Positions 16,133-24,005 are shown, numbered from the stretch's first letter. The stretch is DNA of 28,732 nucleotides from an uncultured Coriobacteriaceae bacterium (GCA_946623915.1 CAMORQ010000002.1:1-28732); one strand, 5' to 3'. Notes: generated by a model not told the origin, from the letters alone. Numbers and translations: made by a program.

Positions 16133-16882
16133 ATGAGTCTCTGGAACGAACTCGAAAAGCTGAAGTCGTGCAACTGGGTCGATCTGACGCATACGCTTGA
16201 CAACGACAGTCCCTATTGGGGCGGCATGGGCGAAGGGGTGGTCGATCTGTGCAATGTTGTGTTCGACTATGACGAAGAGATGCTGTCGTGTCGCATCCAA
16301 ACCTTCAAGTTCCCTGGTCAGTTTGGTACCCACATCGACTTCCCCGTTCATTTCACTCCGAACGCCGAAGCGTCCGACGGATGGGGTCCGCGCGACCTCG
16401 CGTTGCCGTTGGTGGTCGTCGACGTGTCCGAAAAGGTCGCGCAGAATCCCGAGTATGCCGTGACGATCGAAGACATCCAGGCCCATGAAGAAGCGCACGG
16501 CCAGATCCCGGCGGGCTCGTTCGTGGCCTTGCGCACCGATTGGTCGAAGCGCTGGCCGGACAACGACGCTCTGAACAATTTCGATGAAGAGGGTGGGGAA
16601 CACGCTCCAGGCTGGTCCCTCGATGTGCTGAAGTTCCTCTACGAGGAACGCGGCATCTACGCGAACGGGCACGAGTCCATCGACACCGACGCTTCGGTCC
16701 TTGCCGCCGAAGCGGAGGATTTGGCTGCAGAGCGCTATGTGCTCGACAACGGCCACGTCCAGGTGGAGTTAATGGACAATTTGGACCAGGTTCCCGCTAC
16801 GGGCGCTATCATTTTCGTGGCATGGCCGCGTGTGTCAGGCGCTACGGGCATGCCAGTGCGCGCATGGGCGGTGTTCGACTAG
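16133..16882 (+). CDS. Cyclase-family metal hydrolase (kynurenine formamidase-like fold)
   Basis: A 249-residue member of the cyclase family (PF04199), which includes kynurenine formamidase KynB and isatin hydrolase and uses a metal to open amide or lactam bonds. The family motif appears as QFGTHIDFPVHF (63-74). The usual first His of HXGTHXDXPXH is Gln63 here, while His67, Asp69 and His73 are kept. NGHESIDTDAS further on matches the region carrying the other ligands. The Gln replacement may mark a subfamily with altered metal binding or a distinct substrate. No tryptophan-catabolism genes are nearby, so kynurenine is not implied. It heads a co-directional series of four genes, separated by about 59 nt from the next. 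Confidence 0.85.
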   Translation: MSLWNELEKLKSCNWVDLTHTLDNDSPYWGGMGEGVVDLCNVVFDYDEEMLSCRIQTFKFPGQFGTHIDFPVHFTPNAEASDGWGPRDLALPLVVVDVSEKVAQNPEYAVTIEDIQAHEEAHGQIPAGSFVALRTDWSKRWPDNDALNNFDEEGGEHAPGWSLDVLKFLYEERGIYANGHESIDTDASVLAAEAEDLAAERYVLDNGHVQVELMDNLDQVPATGAIIFVAWPRVSGATGMPVRAWAVFD

Positions 16883-16941
16883 GCCCGATTGGGCGCACGA
16901 GTGTGTTAACCGACGACAACTAACAAACGGGGGTGTAGGCA

Positions 16942-17823
16942 ATGCCAACAAGGGAAGAGCGCGCAGCCGAAGCGGCGAAACACATAGGACTGCTTCGGCA
17001 GGTGTTTGTCCAGGACACGCAAACCGCCATAGATTCCGCGCGGCTGTACAAGGAAGGGGAAGGGCGCAGTCTGCCCGAACCTGCAGCGCGTTTCGAAGCG
17101 ACCGACATTCGGGTCGAACGCACCGATTGCGTGTCGGTGGTGCTGGCCATGGGCGGCGCCGACCAGCGCGCGTGCGTGCTCGACTTCGCATCGTATCTCT
17201 ATCCAGGTGGTGGATACGAGCGCGGCGCTTGGGCCCAGGAAGAGGCCCTTTGCGCGGAAAGCAATCTGTTCGAAGTGCTGAACGGGTTGCGTGACGTGTT
17301 CTACACCCCTAACCGTCAGACCGTGCGCGGCGGCTTGTACTCCGACCGCGCGCTCTACCTTACCGACATCGTGTTCACCACCGAAGGCAATCCGCGCAAG
17401 CGCGACGTGATCGTGTGCGCTGCACCCCATCGCACCCGCGCGCTGGAAAGCAACCGGTCGGAAGTGGAATGCGACTCCGACATGCGCAAGCGCGTGCAAA
17501 CGGTGATGCAGATTGCGGCTGCGCAGGAAGTAGACGCCCTCGTTCTGGGCGCGTTCGGCTGCGGCGTGTTCGGCAACGATCCCGCGTTTGTCGCCGCTGC
17601 ATTCAAGGAATGGCTCGACAGCCATCCGGGAGTGTTTGCCGAAGTGGTCTTCGCCATCCCGGGTGGCCCCAACCTCGCCGCGTTCGAAGAAGTGTTCGGC
17701 CCGGTTCGCTCTCATGTTGTCGAAGAGCCCGAAGACACCGATGAACAAGAAGAGGACACGAGCGAAGAAGATGCCTGGCTCGCCGAAAACGCCACGTCGG
17801 ATGGCCGTTGGGTGTTCAACTAA
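16942..17823 (+). CDS. Microbial-type poly(ADP-ribose) glycohydrolase homologue (TIGR02452 family)
   Basis: A 293-residue macrodomain-like protein. The segment VLDFASYLYPGGGYERGAWA (79-98) continues into QEEALCAESN. It carries the PARG signature: a Gly triplet (89-91), then Gln-Glu-Glu (99-101) with the catalytic glutamates. GAFGCGVFGNDP (203-214) is the second loop that binds the ADP-ribose phosphates. Family members remove ADP-ribose chains or bind ADP-ribose. The first ~50 residues match the usual helical N-terminal extension (PF10021). The C-terminus adds an unusual very acidic tail, EEPEDTDEQEEDTSEED (261-277). The gene is followed after 37 nt by a methyltransferase and then endonuclease IV. 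No ADP-ribosyltransferase is in the window, so the substrate protein or nucleic acid is unknown. Confidence 0.88.
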   Translation: MPTREERAAEAAKHIGLLRQVFVQDTQTAIDSARLYKEGEGRSLPEPAARFEATDIRVERTDCVSVVLAMGGADQRACVLDFASYLYPGGGYERGAWAQEEALCAESNLFEVLNGLRDVFYTPNRQTVRGGLYSDRALYLTDIVFTTEGNPRKRDVIVCAAPHRTRALESNRSEVECDSDMRKRVQTVMQIAAAQEVDALVLGAFGCGVFGNDPAFVAAAFKEWLDSHPGVFAEVVFAIPGGPNLAAFEEVFGPVRSHVVEEPEDTDEQEEDTSEEDAWLAENATSDGRWVFN

Positions 17824-17860
17824 CCCTTCTGATCTCGTTTGTTTCGGAAAGAGGACTACC

Positions 17861-18481
17861 ATGACTGAAGTTCCAGCAGGTCATCCCGAAAAACCGTCGG
17901 GCGAAGACGGCATGGCGCTCCTTGAACGCATGAACGGCGGGCATCACGAGGAACTGGCTTTATGGGGCCTTACGTTCTTGCCGCTCGAAGACGGGGCTCG
18001 CGTACTTGACATCGGCTGCGGCGGCGGAGCGAACATCGGCCGGATTCTGGAACGGGTGCCAGCGGGCCATGTAAGCGGCGTGGACTACTCCGAGACGAGT
18101 GTTCGGGCATCGACGGCCTACAACGCGCGTGCCATAGAGCAGGGACGTTGCGACGTTTCTGAAGGCAATGCGTCCGATCTGCCGTATGCCGACGCGTCGT
18201 TCGATGCGGTCAGCGCGTTCGAAACGGTGTACTACTGGGACCTGCCCACGGCGTTTCCCGAAGTGCTGCGCGTGCTTGTGCCCGGCGGCCGCTTCCTCGT
18301 ATGCAACGAAGACGACGGAGGTGATCCGGCGGTGCTCGAGCTTGCCAAGCAGATTCCGGGCATGGTCGTTTACACATGCGACCAGTTGGTTGCGGCTTTG
18401 GAAGAAGCTGGCTTCGTAATCGACTCGGTTGGACAAGTTCCCGAAAAGGGCCACATTGCCATTGTTGCTTGTCGTCCCTAG
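17861..18481 (+). CDS. Class I SAM-dependent methyltransferase
   Basis: A 206-residue cytosolic methyltransferase of the UbiE/Methyltransf_11 type. Motif I VLDIGCGGG (48-56) binds SAM. GVDYSETS is the acidic end of strand 2, ASDLPYADASFDAVSAFETV is the motif that precedes catalysis, and LRVLVPGGRFLV is motif III. The N-terminal ERMNGGHHEELALWGL is common in small-molecule methyltransferases of this group. The substrate is unknown. AAGAGG sits 7-12 nt upstream of the ATG. The short distances to the PARG-like gene (37 nt) and nfo (14 nt) point to one operon. Confidence 0.88.
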   Translation: MTEVPAGHPEKPSGEDGMALLERMNGGHHEELALWGLTFLPLEDGARVLDIGCGGGANIGRILERVPAGHVSGVDYSETSVRASTAYNARAIEQGRCDVSEGNASDLPYADASFDAVSAFETVYYWDLPTAFPEVLRVLVPGGRFLVCNEDDGGDPAVLELAKQIPGMVVYTCDQLVAALEEAGFVIDSVGQVPEKGHIAIVACRP

Positions 18482-18495
18482 GTCGTTGAACCGCT

Positions 18496-19335
18496 ATGCA
18501 GGAACGACTGAACATCGGTTGCCACCTTTCGTCTTCGAAAGGATATGCACACATGGGCCGTACGGCTCTGTCCCTGGATGCGAACACGTTCGCGTTCTTC
18601 ACGCGGAACCCTCGCGGGGGCAAGGCGAAGGAAATCGACCCGCAAGACGCCGCCGATTTTCGCTCCTTTGCCGAAGAGCATGGTTTCGCCGTGCTGGTCG
18701 CCCACGCCCCCTATACGTTAAACGCCGCCGCGAAAGACGACCGTGTGGCCGAATTCGCGCGCGAAACGTTCGCGTCCGACCTCGAGCGCATGGAGTGTAC
18801 GCCCCATCAGCTGTACAACTTTCACCCTGGCTCTCATGTCGGTCAGGGTGCCGACGTGGGGATAGAGAAGATTGCCGCCGTGTTGAACGCGGTGCTCGAC
18901 GCTGGGCAGACCACGACCGTGCTGTTGGAAACCATGGCGGGGAAGGGCACCGAAATCGGCCGTACATTCGAAGAGCTGGCCGCCATCATCGAGCGTGTGG
19001 ATCTTGACGACCACGTGGGTGTGTGCCTGGATTCCTGCCATGTGTGGGATGGCGGCTACAACATCGTCGATGACCTCGATGGCGTGCTCGAGCAGTTCGA
19101 CCGCGTCATCGGCATCGGGCGCCTGCGCGCCGTGCACCTCAACGACAGCAAGAACCCATGCGGCGCCCATAAAGACCGTCACGAAAAGATAGGTGAGGGC
19201 TGCATCGGTTTCGAAGCGCTGAGCGCGATGACGCGTCATCCCGCGTTGCGCTCGCTGCCGTTTATCCTGGAGACCCCCAACGAGCTTGACGGTTACGCCG
19301 ATGAAATCGCGCGTTTGCGGGAAGCGTGGTCGTAG
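18496..19335 (+). CDS. nfo: Deoxyribonuclease IV (endonuclease IV, AP endonuclease)
   Basis: A 279-residue zinc enzyme of base-excision repair that cuts DNA 5' of abasic sites and trims blocked 3' ends. The nine family zinc ligands can be placed: His70, His110, Glu145, Asp179, His182, His214, Asp227, His229 and Glu259, within NFHPGSHVG, LLETMAGKG, CLDSCHVWDGGYN, HLNDSKN and KDRHEKIGEG. Length is normal. The N-terminal LNIGCHLSSSKG strand is essential to the barrel, so translation must start at or before ATG 18496. That ATG lacks a clear ribosome site and may depend on coupling with the methyltransferase, whose stop is 14 nt upstream. Confidence 0.95.
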   Translation: MQERLNIGCHLSSSKGYAHMGRTALSLDANTFAFFTRNPRGGKAKEIDPQDAADFRSFAEEHGFAVLVAHAPYTLNAAAKDDRVAEFARETFASDLERMECTPHQLYNFHPGSHVGQGADVGIEKIAAVLNAVLDAGQTTTVLLETMAGKGTEIGRTFEELAAIIERVDLDDHVGVCLDSCHVWDGGYNIVDDLDGVLEQFDRVIGIGRLRAVHLNDSKNPCGAHKDRHEKIGEGCIGFEALSAMTRHPALRSLPFILETPNELDGYADEIARLREAWS

Positions 19336-19337
19336 GT

Positions 19338-19353
19338 TGTAGCGTGCGCTACA
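19338..19353. terminator. Small inverted repeat between convergent nfo and His-rich gene
   Basis: TGTAGCG-TG-CGCTACA is a perfect short palindrome that starts right after the nfo stop and covers the stop codon of the opposing gene. It could weakly terminate in both directions, but the stem is short and no U-tract is present. Confidence 0.3.
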
Positions 19354-19831
19354 GCGCGTTTTTGCAGATGTCGAGCAGGCGATCCTGGTCGATGAGCAGC
19401 GCGATTGCGGCGAGTTGTACGGTGGCTTCGTTTCCCAGATCCATGTCCAGGTTGCCTTCGTAGGTGGGTTCTAGTCCTGCTGCCGTCACCGAAGCGTGGA
19501 CGAAGTCGCCTTCCTGCTTGCCGTACGCCTTGATGTGGCCGACGATTCCTCCTGCCGACTCTATCGCTTCGGCGATTTTCTGCATAAGGGAGACCAAGTC
19601 GCCGAAAACAAGCGTCGCGTCGGGGTCCGGCTCAAAAGTCATGGACACGGTCGCCGTTTGTTCGTGCGTATGCGCTTCGAGAAGCACGTTGGCGTGGTCC
19701 ACCCTGACTGTTTCTTCGTGGCCATGGTGATGGTGCCCGTCGTGGTCGTGGTGGTGCCCATGCTCGTGGTCGTGTTGGTGCCCATGCTCGTGCTCGTGGT
19801 CGTGGTGATGGTGCTCGTGTCCGTGGCTCAT
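19349..19831 (-). CDS. Histidine-rich metal-binding protein paired with CobW-type GTPase
   Basis: A 160-residue protein whose first 38 residues contain 22 histidines alternating with Asp, Glu and Gly (HEHHHHDHEHEH style). This is a metal-sponge domain like those of SlyD, HypB and ZIP/ZnuA loops. Residues 40-160 form a separate alpha/beta domain with no motif I recognise. It has VSMTFEPD, a helix FGDLVSLMQKIAEAIES, and a C-terminal helix. There is no signal peptide, so it is cytosolic. It begins 1 nt after the stop codon of the GTPase gene, with AGGGG overlapping that gene's last codons, so the two are translated together. Storage or delivery of Zn, Ni or Co to or from the GTPase is the simplest inference. 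Confidence 0.8.
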   Translation of the reverse strand: MSHGHEHHHHDHEHEHGHQHDHEHGHHHDHDGHHHHGHEETVRVDHANVLLEAHTHEQTATVSMTFEPDPDATLVFGDLVSLMQKIAEAIESAGGIVGHIKAYGKQEGDFVHASVTAAGLEPTYEGNLDMDLGNEATVQLAAIALLIDQDRLLDICKNAL

Positions 19832-19832
19832 G

Positions 19833-20438
19833 CTACACCCCTAGAATCGCATCGATGTTTTCGGCGGCAATGGGAGAGGCCGCACTCACGCGCACGATAG
19901 GCGCACTCGCGTTCATTTCGCGCACCGACGATTCGATGCTGGCAAGCTGCGCTTCGTCTATCAAATCCACTTTGTTGACGCAGATAACATCTGCGGGCTC
20001 GAGCTGCCCTGTAAGCAGCATCTGAAGCGGCACCTTGATCCTTTCCCAACGTGATGCATCTACCAGAGTGGCAACGCGTACGGTGAAGTTTCCGTATTTT
20101 TCTATGTTGTCCCGCATGGTGCCAGGAGTCGCCACTCCCGTTGCTTCCAAGATAATCAGCTGGGGTTCAAGCTCTTCGTCTAGCTTTTGCAGTGCCGGCA
20201 CGAGCTGTCCGATAAGCGTGCAGCACACGCAGCCGGAAAGCATTTCGGTGACCGAAAATCCCGCGTCTTCGATGATGCTCGAGTCCACCGATGCCGACCC
20301 GATTTCGTTTTCGATGATCGCTATCTTGAAATCGGGCCCGTTTACGTCGCGCAATCGCGCAATCAGTTGCATGAGGACCGTGGTTTTGCCCGACCCGAGA
20401 AACCCGCTGAGGATGAGCACCTTCGTTCTATCTGCCAT
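19833..20438 (-). CDS. CobW/HypB/UreG-family GTPase (metallochaperone type)
   Basis: A 201-residue GTPase. Walker A is GFLGSGKT (12-19). The metal-binding GCVCC (69-73) is the CobW-family CXCC signature, ILEATG (96-101) fits Walker B and NKVD (155-158) gives guanine specificity. Family members use GTP hydrolysis to hand Zn, Co or Ni to client enzymes. Most COG0523 proteins continue with a C-terminal domain and often a His-rich stretch. Here the protein ends just after the GTPase core, and a His-rich protein is encoded immediately downstream, as if the second half had been split off. ATG 20438 is preceded by AAGGGA at 7 nt; an upstream in-frame extension of 35 residues looks non-coding. The client metalloenzyme is unknown. 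Confidence 0.9.
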   Translation of the reverse strand: MADRTKVLILSGFLGSGKTTVLMQLIARLRDVNGPDFKIAIIENEIGSASVDSSIIEDAGFSVTEMLSGCVCCTLIGQLVPALQKLDEELEPQLIILEATGVATPGTMRDNIEKYGNFTVRVATLVDASRWERIKVPLQMLLTGQLEPADVICVNKVDLIDEAQLASIESSVREMNASAPIVRVSAASPIAAENIDAILGV

Positions 20439-20499
20439 GACGCGTTCCCTTTCGCCTCGTATGAATTCACCGGCTCGGCAATACCCGATGCAATTGTTA

Positions 20500-20505
20500 A
20501 TCATA
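20500..20505 (-). promoter_or_regulatory. Possible -10 element for the GTPase/His-rich operon
   Basis: On the minus strand TATGAT (complement of 20500-20505) lies about 60 nt before the GTPase start, in the AT-richer part of the 20439-20704 divergent gap. No convincing -35 or Zur/NikR palindrome was found nearby. Confidence 0.3.
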
Positions 20506-20642
20506 GCGTATTTTCGGACGTCGGTTTTGCGGAGGCGGCGCACCTATCGTTTCGATTCCGCATCCACTTCGCGACAAACTGTCCGCGGCTTCTCTCATGT
20601 GTGCTTATGGGAGAGCGCTCAAGCGCGCTTTGGCGGACAGAC

Positions 20643-20648
20643 TATAAT
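20643..20648 (+). promoter_or_regulatory. Consensus -10 element for the dipeptidase gene
   Basis: TATAAT at 20643-20648 would start transcription near 20655, some 50 nt before the ATG at 20705. The -35 zone has no close match to TTGACA, so the promoter may need an activator. Confidence 0.45.
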
Positions 20649-20704
20649 GGGCAGAGCCGGTAATTCCGAAGTCTGGTAAGCGAAACTACACGAAGGCGGT
20701 AAGG

Positions 20705-21358
20705 ATGCGAATCCAGGACCCAACGCAAGATTCATCTGGTTTTGTGGTTCTAGCGGACTATGTACCCGACGTGGTGCAAGAGATCCGATACCATTCCACG
20801 TTCAATTTCACAGGCGATAGGGTGGATGGCTACGAGGAGCCGGTTGCGCTGGTCACTTTGGAAACGGCGCGCGCGCTTAAAACGGTCAGCCACGAAATGG
20901 CCGTGCGGGGCCTGCGCCTGAAGGTTTTCGATGCGTATCGTCCAGCTCGGGCCGTGAAGTATTTCATCTTCTGGGCGATCGAGGACGAAGACGTGCGCAT
21001 GAAGCCGTATTTCTATCCCAACATCGCCAAAGAAGACACGTTCGAGCGTGGCTATATCGCCAGGCAGTCGAGCCATAGTCGCGGCAGCGCCATAGACCTT
21101 ACGTTGATCGACATGAAGACGGGCAAGGAGCTTGACATGGGCGGCCCGTTCGACCTGTTCGACGAGCTGTCCCATCCGGATTACCGCAACATCACCGACG
21201 AGCAATACAACAACAGGATGCTGCTGCGAGAGACCATGATGCGCAACGGGTTTGCACCCATCGATTGCGAATGGTGGCACTTCATGCTGAAAGACGAGCC
21301 GTACCCGGATACGTATTTCGATTTCCCTGTGGCGCTTTCGTCTTTGCGGGCGCACTAG
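20705..21358 (+). CDS. D-alanyl-D-alanine dipeptidase, VanX/DdpX-like (M15D)
   Basis: A 217-residue zinc dipeptidase. SSHSRGSAID (122-131) supplies zinc ligands His124 and Asp131. EWWHF (189-193) supplies catalytic Glu189 and third ligand His192. DAYRP (77-81) carries the conserved Arg that stabilises the transition state. The order and spacing match VanX. There is no signal peptide, so it acts in the cytosol on free D-Ala-D-Ala. No vanH, vanA-type ligase or vanRS genes are nearby, so this looks like a housekeeping or recycling enzyme (DdpX-like), not a vancomycin-resistance cluster. It is followed by ugd after 71 nt. Confidence 0.92.
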   Translation: MRIQDPTQDSSGFVVLADYVPDVVQEIRYHSTFNFTGDRVDGYEEPVALVTLETARALKTVSHEMAVRGLRLKVFDAYRPARAVKYFIFWAIEDEDVRMKPYFYPNIAKEDTFERGYIARQSSHSRGSAIDLTLIDMKTGKELDMGGPFDLFDELSHPDYRNITDEQYNNRMLLRETMMRNGFAPIDCEWWHFMLKDEPYPDTYFDFPVALSSLRAH

Positions 21359-21387
21359 CGGCAGGTGCGGCACGTGTTGCAAAAGAG

Positions 21388-21410
21388 CGATGCGCCGAGG
21401 TTGCGCATCG
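21388..21410 (+). other. 8-bp-stem hairpin between dipeptidase and ugd
   Basis: CGATGCGC (21388-21395) pairs exactly with GCGCATCG (21403-21410) around a 7-nt loop. No U-run follows. It sits 19 nt before the ugd start codon and just before its GAGGAGAAAGG ribosome site, so it may tune translation or mark a processing site. Confidence 0.4.
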
Positions 21411-21429
21411 TCGAGGAGAAAGGTTGCGC

Positions 21430-22650
21430 ATGAACATCGCAGTGGCGGGAGCAGGATATGTGGGCATGTCTTTGGCAGTACTTCTCGCTGCCCGCAACAC
21501 CGTCTACCTTGTCGATGTCGACCAGGCGAAAATCGATGCTGTTCGAGAAGGAAAATCGCCGATCGCAGACGCCGATATCGACCGATTTCTGACAGACGGG
21601 AATCTGGATTTGCGTCCTACGCTCGATGCGGAAGGGGCGTATGCGGCATGCGATTTGGTCGTCGTCGCGGTGCCCACGGATTACGATCCCGAGCGCGATT
21701 TCTTCGATACTTCGCTGGTCGAACGCGTTGTCGACTTGGCACGTGCGGCCAATCCGGATGCTGTGGTGGCCATCAAGTCGACCGTTCCCGTCGGTTACAC
21801 CGATTCGCTTTCTGCGCGTTGCCCGCAGGGGCGGTTTCTCTTCAGCCCGGAGTTTCTGCGTGAAGGAAAGGCGCTCTACGACAACCTGCATCCGAGCCGC
21901 ATCGTCGTGGGCGTTCCCAAGTGCGGCGATTCTGCGCTTCGCGAATGGGCAAACAGGTTCGCGGCGTTGCTTGCCGAAGGCGCAGAAGACGAACAGGTGC
22001 CCGTGCTTGTTATGGGGGCGTCCGAAGCGGAATCGGTCAAGCTGTTTTCGAACACGTACCTTGCGCTGCGCGTGGCATACTTCAACGAATTGGACACCTA
22101 TGCCGATCTGCGTGGACTGGATGTGGCGCAGATCGTGGAAGGCGTTTGCCTCGACCCACGCATAGGGGAGCACTACAACAATCCGTCGTTTGGCTACGGC
22201 GGTTATTGCCTGCCGAAAGACACCAAGCAGCTGCTGGCCAATTACCGCGATGTGCCGCAAAGCCTGATTAGCGCAATCGTGGAAGCAAACCGCGTGCGCA
22301 AAGACCATGTCGCCGAAAGCGTGGCTGCGCGTTTGAGCGAAGCGACGGCGGCTTCTGATGGAAGCGATGCTCCCTTGGTCGGCATCTACCGCCTGACCAT
22401 GAAGACGGGGTCGGACAACATTCGCGCATCAAGCGTGCTCGGCGTCATGAAGCGCCTGGCGAAACGTGGTGTGCCCATGCTTGTGTACGCGCCTTTGCTC
22501 GACGAGGATGCTATTATGGGTTCGGAGATAACCCATGATCTGGATAGTTTCAAACGCCGCAGCACCGTTATCGTTGCCAATCGCATGAGCAGCGAGCTGA
22601 ACGATGTGGCGGACAAGGTCTACACCCGCGACCTGTTCGGACGCGACTAA
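21430..22650 (+). CDS. ugd: UDP-glucose 6-dehydrogenase
   Basis: A 406-residue NAD-dependent enzyme that oxidises UDP-glucose to UDP-glucuronate for surface polysaccharides. GAGYVG (7-12) is the NAD-binding Gly motif. KSTVPVGYT (116-124) and FSPEFLREGKA match the family's substrate-handling segments. GYGGYCLPKDTKQL holds the catalytic Cys260 with its following Lys. ATG 21430 begins directly with the Rossmann strand and has GAGAAAGG upstream. The length is close to compact forms of the enzyme. No glycosyltransferase cluster surrounds it, so the polysaccharide it feeds is encoded elsewhere. It converges on the broken MFS gene. Confidence 0.93.
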   Translation: MNIAVAGAGYVGMSLAVLLAARNTVYLVDVDQAKIDAVREGKSPIADADIDRFLTDGNLDLRPTLDAEGAYAACDLVVVAVPTDYDPERDFFDTSLVERVVDLARAANPDAVVAIKSTVPVGYTDSLSARCPQGRFLFSPEFLREGKALYDNLHPSRIVVGVPKCGDSALREWANRFAALLAEGAEDEQVPVLVMGASEAESVKLFSNTYLALRVAYFNELDTYADLRGLDVAQIVEGVCLDPRIGEHYNNPSFGYGGYCLPKDTKQLLANYRDVPQSLISAIVEANRVRKDHVAESVAARLSEATAASDGSDAPLVGIYRLTMKTGSDNIRASSVLGVMKRLAKRGVPMLVYAPLLDEDAIMGSEITHDLDSFKRRSTVIVANRMSSELNDVADKVYTRDLFGRD

Positions 22651-22676
22651 CCGACCAGATTCCTGGGCAGGCGCAT

Positions 22677-23898
22677 TTATGCGCGTTGGAACGCGCGACG
22701 CACGATGACGCCCACCGCGGCAATGGCGCCGATACCGGCTGCGACGAAGAAGACAGCTTGGTGCGTGCCGAAGGCTGCGAGCACAACGCCTGAAAGAAGC
22801 GAGCACGAAAATTGCCCGAGGTTGCACGCCGTGGCGAAAGCCCCCATGTGCTTTCCTGAATTCTGACGTGTCGAACTGGCGCCCAGCCAGTTCATGTACG
22901 TAGGGGCTAGGCAGCCCACCCCCAAACCGATTAGCACGGCGCCGGCAAGTACGACGGGGGTGGAGGGCGCCAATCCCATGGTGAAGCAACCGGCGGCGAC
23001 AAGGGCAAAACACACAATGGCTATGTTCGACCGGTGGAATCGTTTTTCAGGCGGGCGCTGGAAAGCGATCTGGCGATGTTGGCGGCGCCGAAGCCGCCGA
23101 GGAACAGTCCACTCACTGCCGAGCTTGCCCCGAACGCCGTTACCAGGTAGGGCATCTTGGCAGGCACGAGGTAGGAAAGCGTTTGCGAAACGAACGCGAC
23201 TACGAGGCAGATGCCAAGCACTGCGGCAACACTACCCTCTGTTTTCGAGCGCGCCCGCTGCGTTTCGCCTGCTAGCAGTGCGTCTCGAGGCGTAGTCTCA
23301 TCGGGGCTCCCGCCATTGCTTAAGTCGGTTTCGCGTACTAACAAGACTGCCATAACCAGAAGCACCAAACCAACGAGGTAGACGAAAAACGGGATTCTCC
23401 ACCCGATAAGGGAAAGCAGACCCCCGTGGTTTCGAGCACGAGGACGCTTATGCCCGACGCTGCGCTTTGCCAGCCGTACATTTTGGCGCGCGTATTGTCA
23501 TCGAAACGCTCGGCGACCAGCGCCGCACTTGACGTTGCGATGCCCGCGATGCCGATACCCATGATGAACCGCCCGACAAGGATCAGCTCGAGTGTGGGCA
23601 GAAACAAACCAGAAAGGCCCGCCAACGTGAATACGGCAAGCGAGGCGATCAAGGTGCGCGCCTTGCCGATGCAGTCGGCGACCATCCCCACAAACAGGCC
23701 GCAGATCGCCACAGCCAGCGAAGGGAGGGTGATGATCAGCGAGACGGTTGTTTCGGACGAATCGGGAAAGGCCTGGCTCATGGCGGGAAGCGCCGGTGCT
23801 ACGGCCGCGCCGCCCATGACGTTGAGCATGGATACGAGCACCAGCGTGACAATCGCGCCTTTGGCAGAAGACCGTAGCGATGTGCGCGATTGGCCCAT
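22677..23898 (-). pseudogene. MFS transporter interrupted by two -1 homopolymer frameshifts
   Basis: The intact gene would encode a ~405-residue, 12-helix major facilitator of the drug/proton antiporter type (MLNVMGGAAVAPALPAM, then GRFIMGIGIAG). Reading from ATG 23898 (AAAGGA 4 nt upstream), the frame is lost at a run of five C on the plus strand (23421-23425). Six would keep the frame and restore GLLSLIGWRIPFFVYLVG. It is lost again at five T (23043-23047), where six would restore KKRFHRSNIAIVCFALV. Each lesion is thus one base missing from a homopolymer. This is either a recent pseudogene, slipped-strand variation, or assembly error. Sequence between the lesions remains well conserved, so decay is recent if real. 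Confidence 0.85.
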
Positions 23899-23933
23899 GG
23901 AATCCTTTCGAAGCAAGCTCGCTCGTATCCACC

Positions 23934-23939
23934 ATTATA
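23934..23939 (-). promoter_or_regulatory. Consensus -10 element for the MFS gene
   Basis: TATAAT on the minus strand (complement of 23934-23939), about 36 nt before ATG 23898. A persisting consensus promoter fits a gene that was functional until recently. Confidence 0.45.
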
Positions 23940-23988
23940 GTTCGGCGTTGCACCTGAAGATGTTCTGGGGCAGGTGATTCTTCCGGAC

Positions 23989-24005
23989 GCAAAACGGCGT
24001 TTTGC
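23989..24005. promoter_or_regulatory. 17-bp palindrome upstream of the DUF2130 gene
   Basis: GCAAAACG-G-CGTTTTGC has perfect 8-bp arms. It lies 38 nt before the DUF2130 start and in the divergent gap with the MFS gene, a usual place for a dimeric repressor site. It could also be a small RNA hairpin; no regulator gene is adjacent. Confidence 0.35.

Noticed and set aside
16881..16892. GCCC-GATT-GGGC as a terminator after the cyclase gene
   Set aside because: A 4-bp stem without a U-run is too weak to support.
16942..18481. DarTG-type toxin-antitoxin pair
   Set aside because: The PARG-like protein could act like DarG, but the partner is a SAM methyltransferase with a clear motif I, not an ADP-ribosyltransferase toxin.
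20459..20505. NikR or Zur operator ahead of the GTPase
   Set aside because: GTATGA at 20459 has no properly spaced TCATAC partner, and no Zur-type palindrome was found.
20705..21358. Vancomycin-resistance (van) cluster
   Set aside because: Only a VanX-like dipeptidase is present; no VanH, D-Ala-D-Lac ligase or two-component genes are near.
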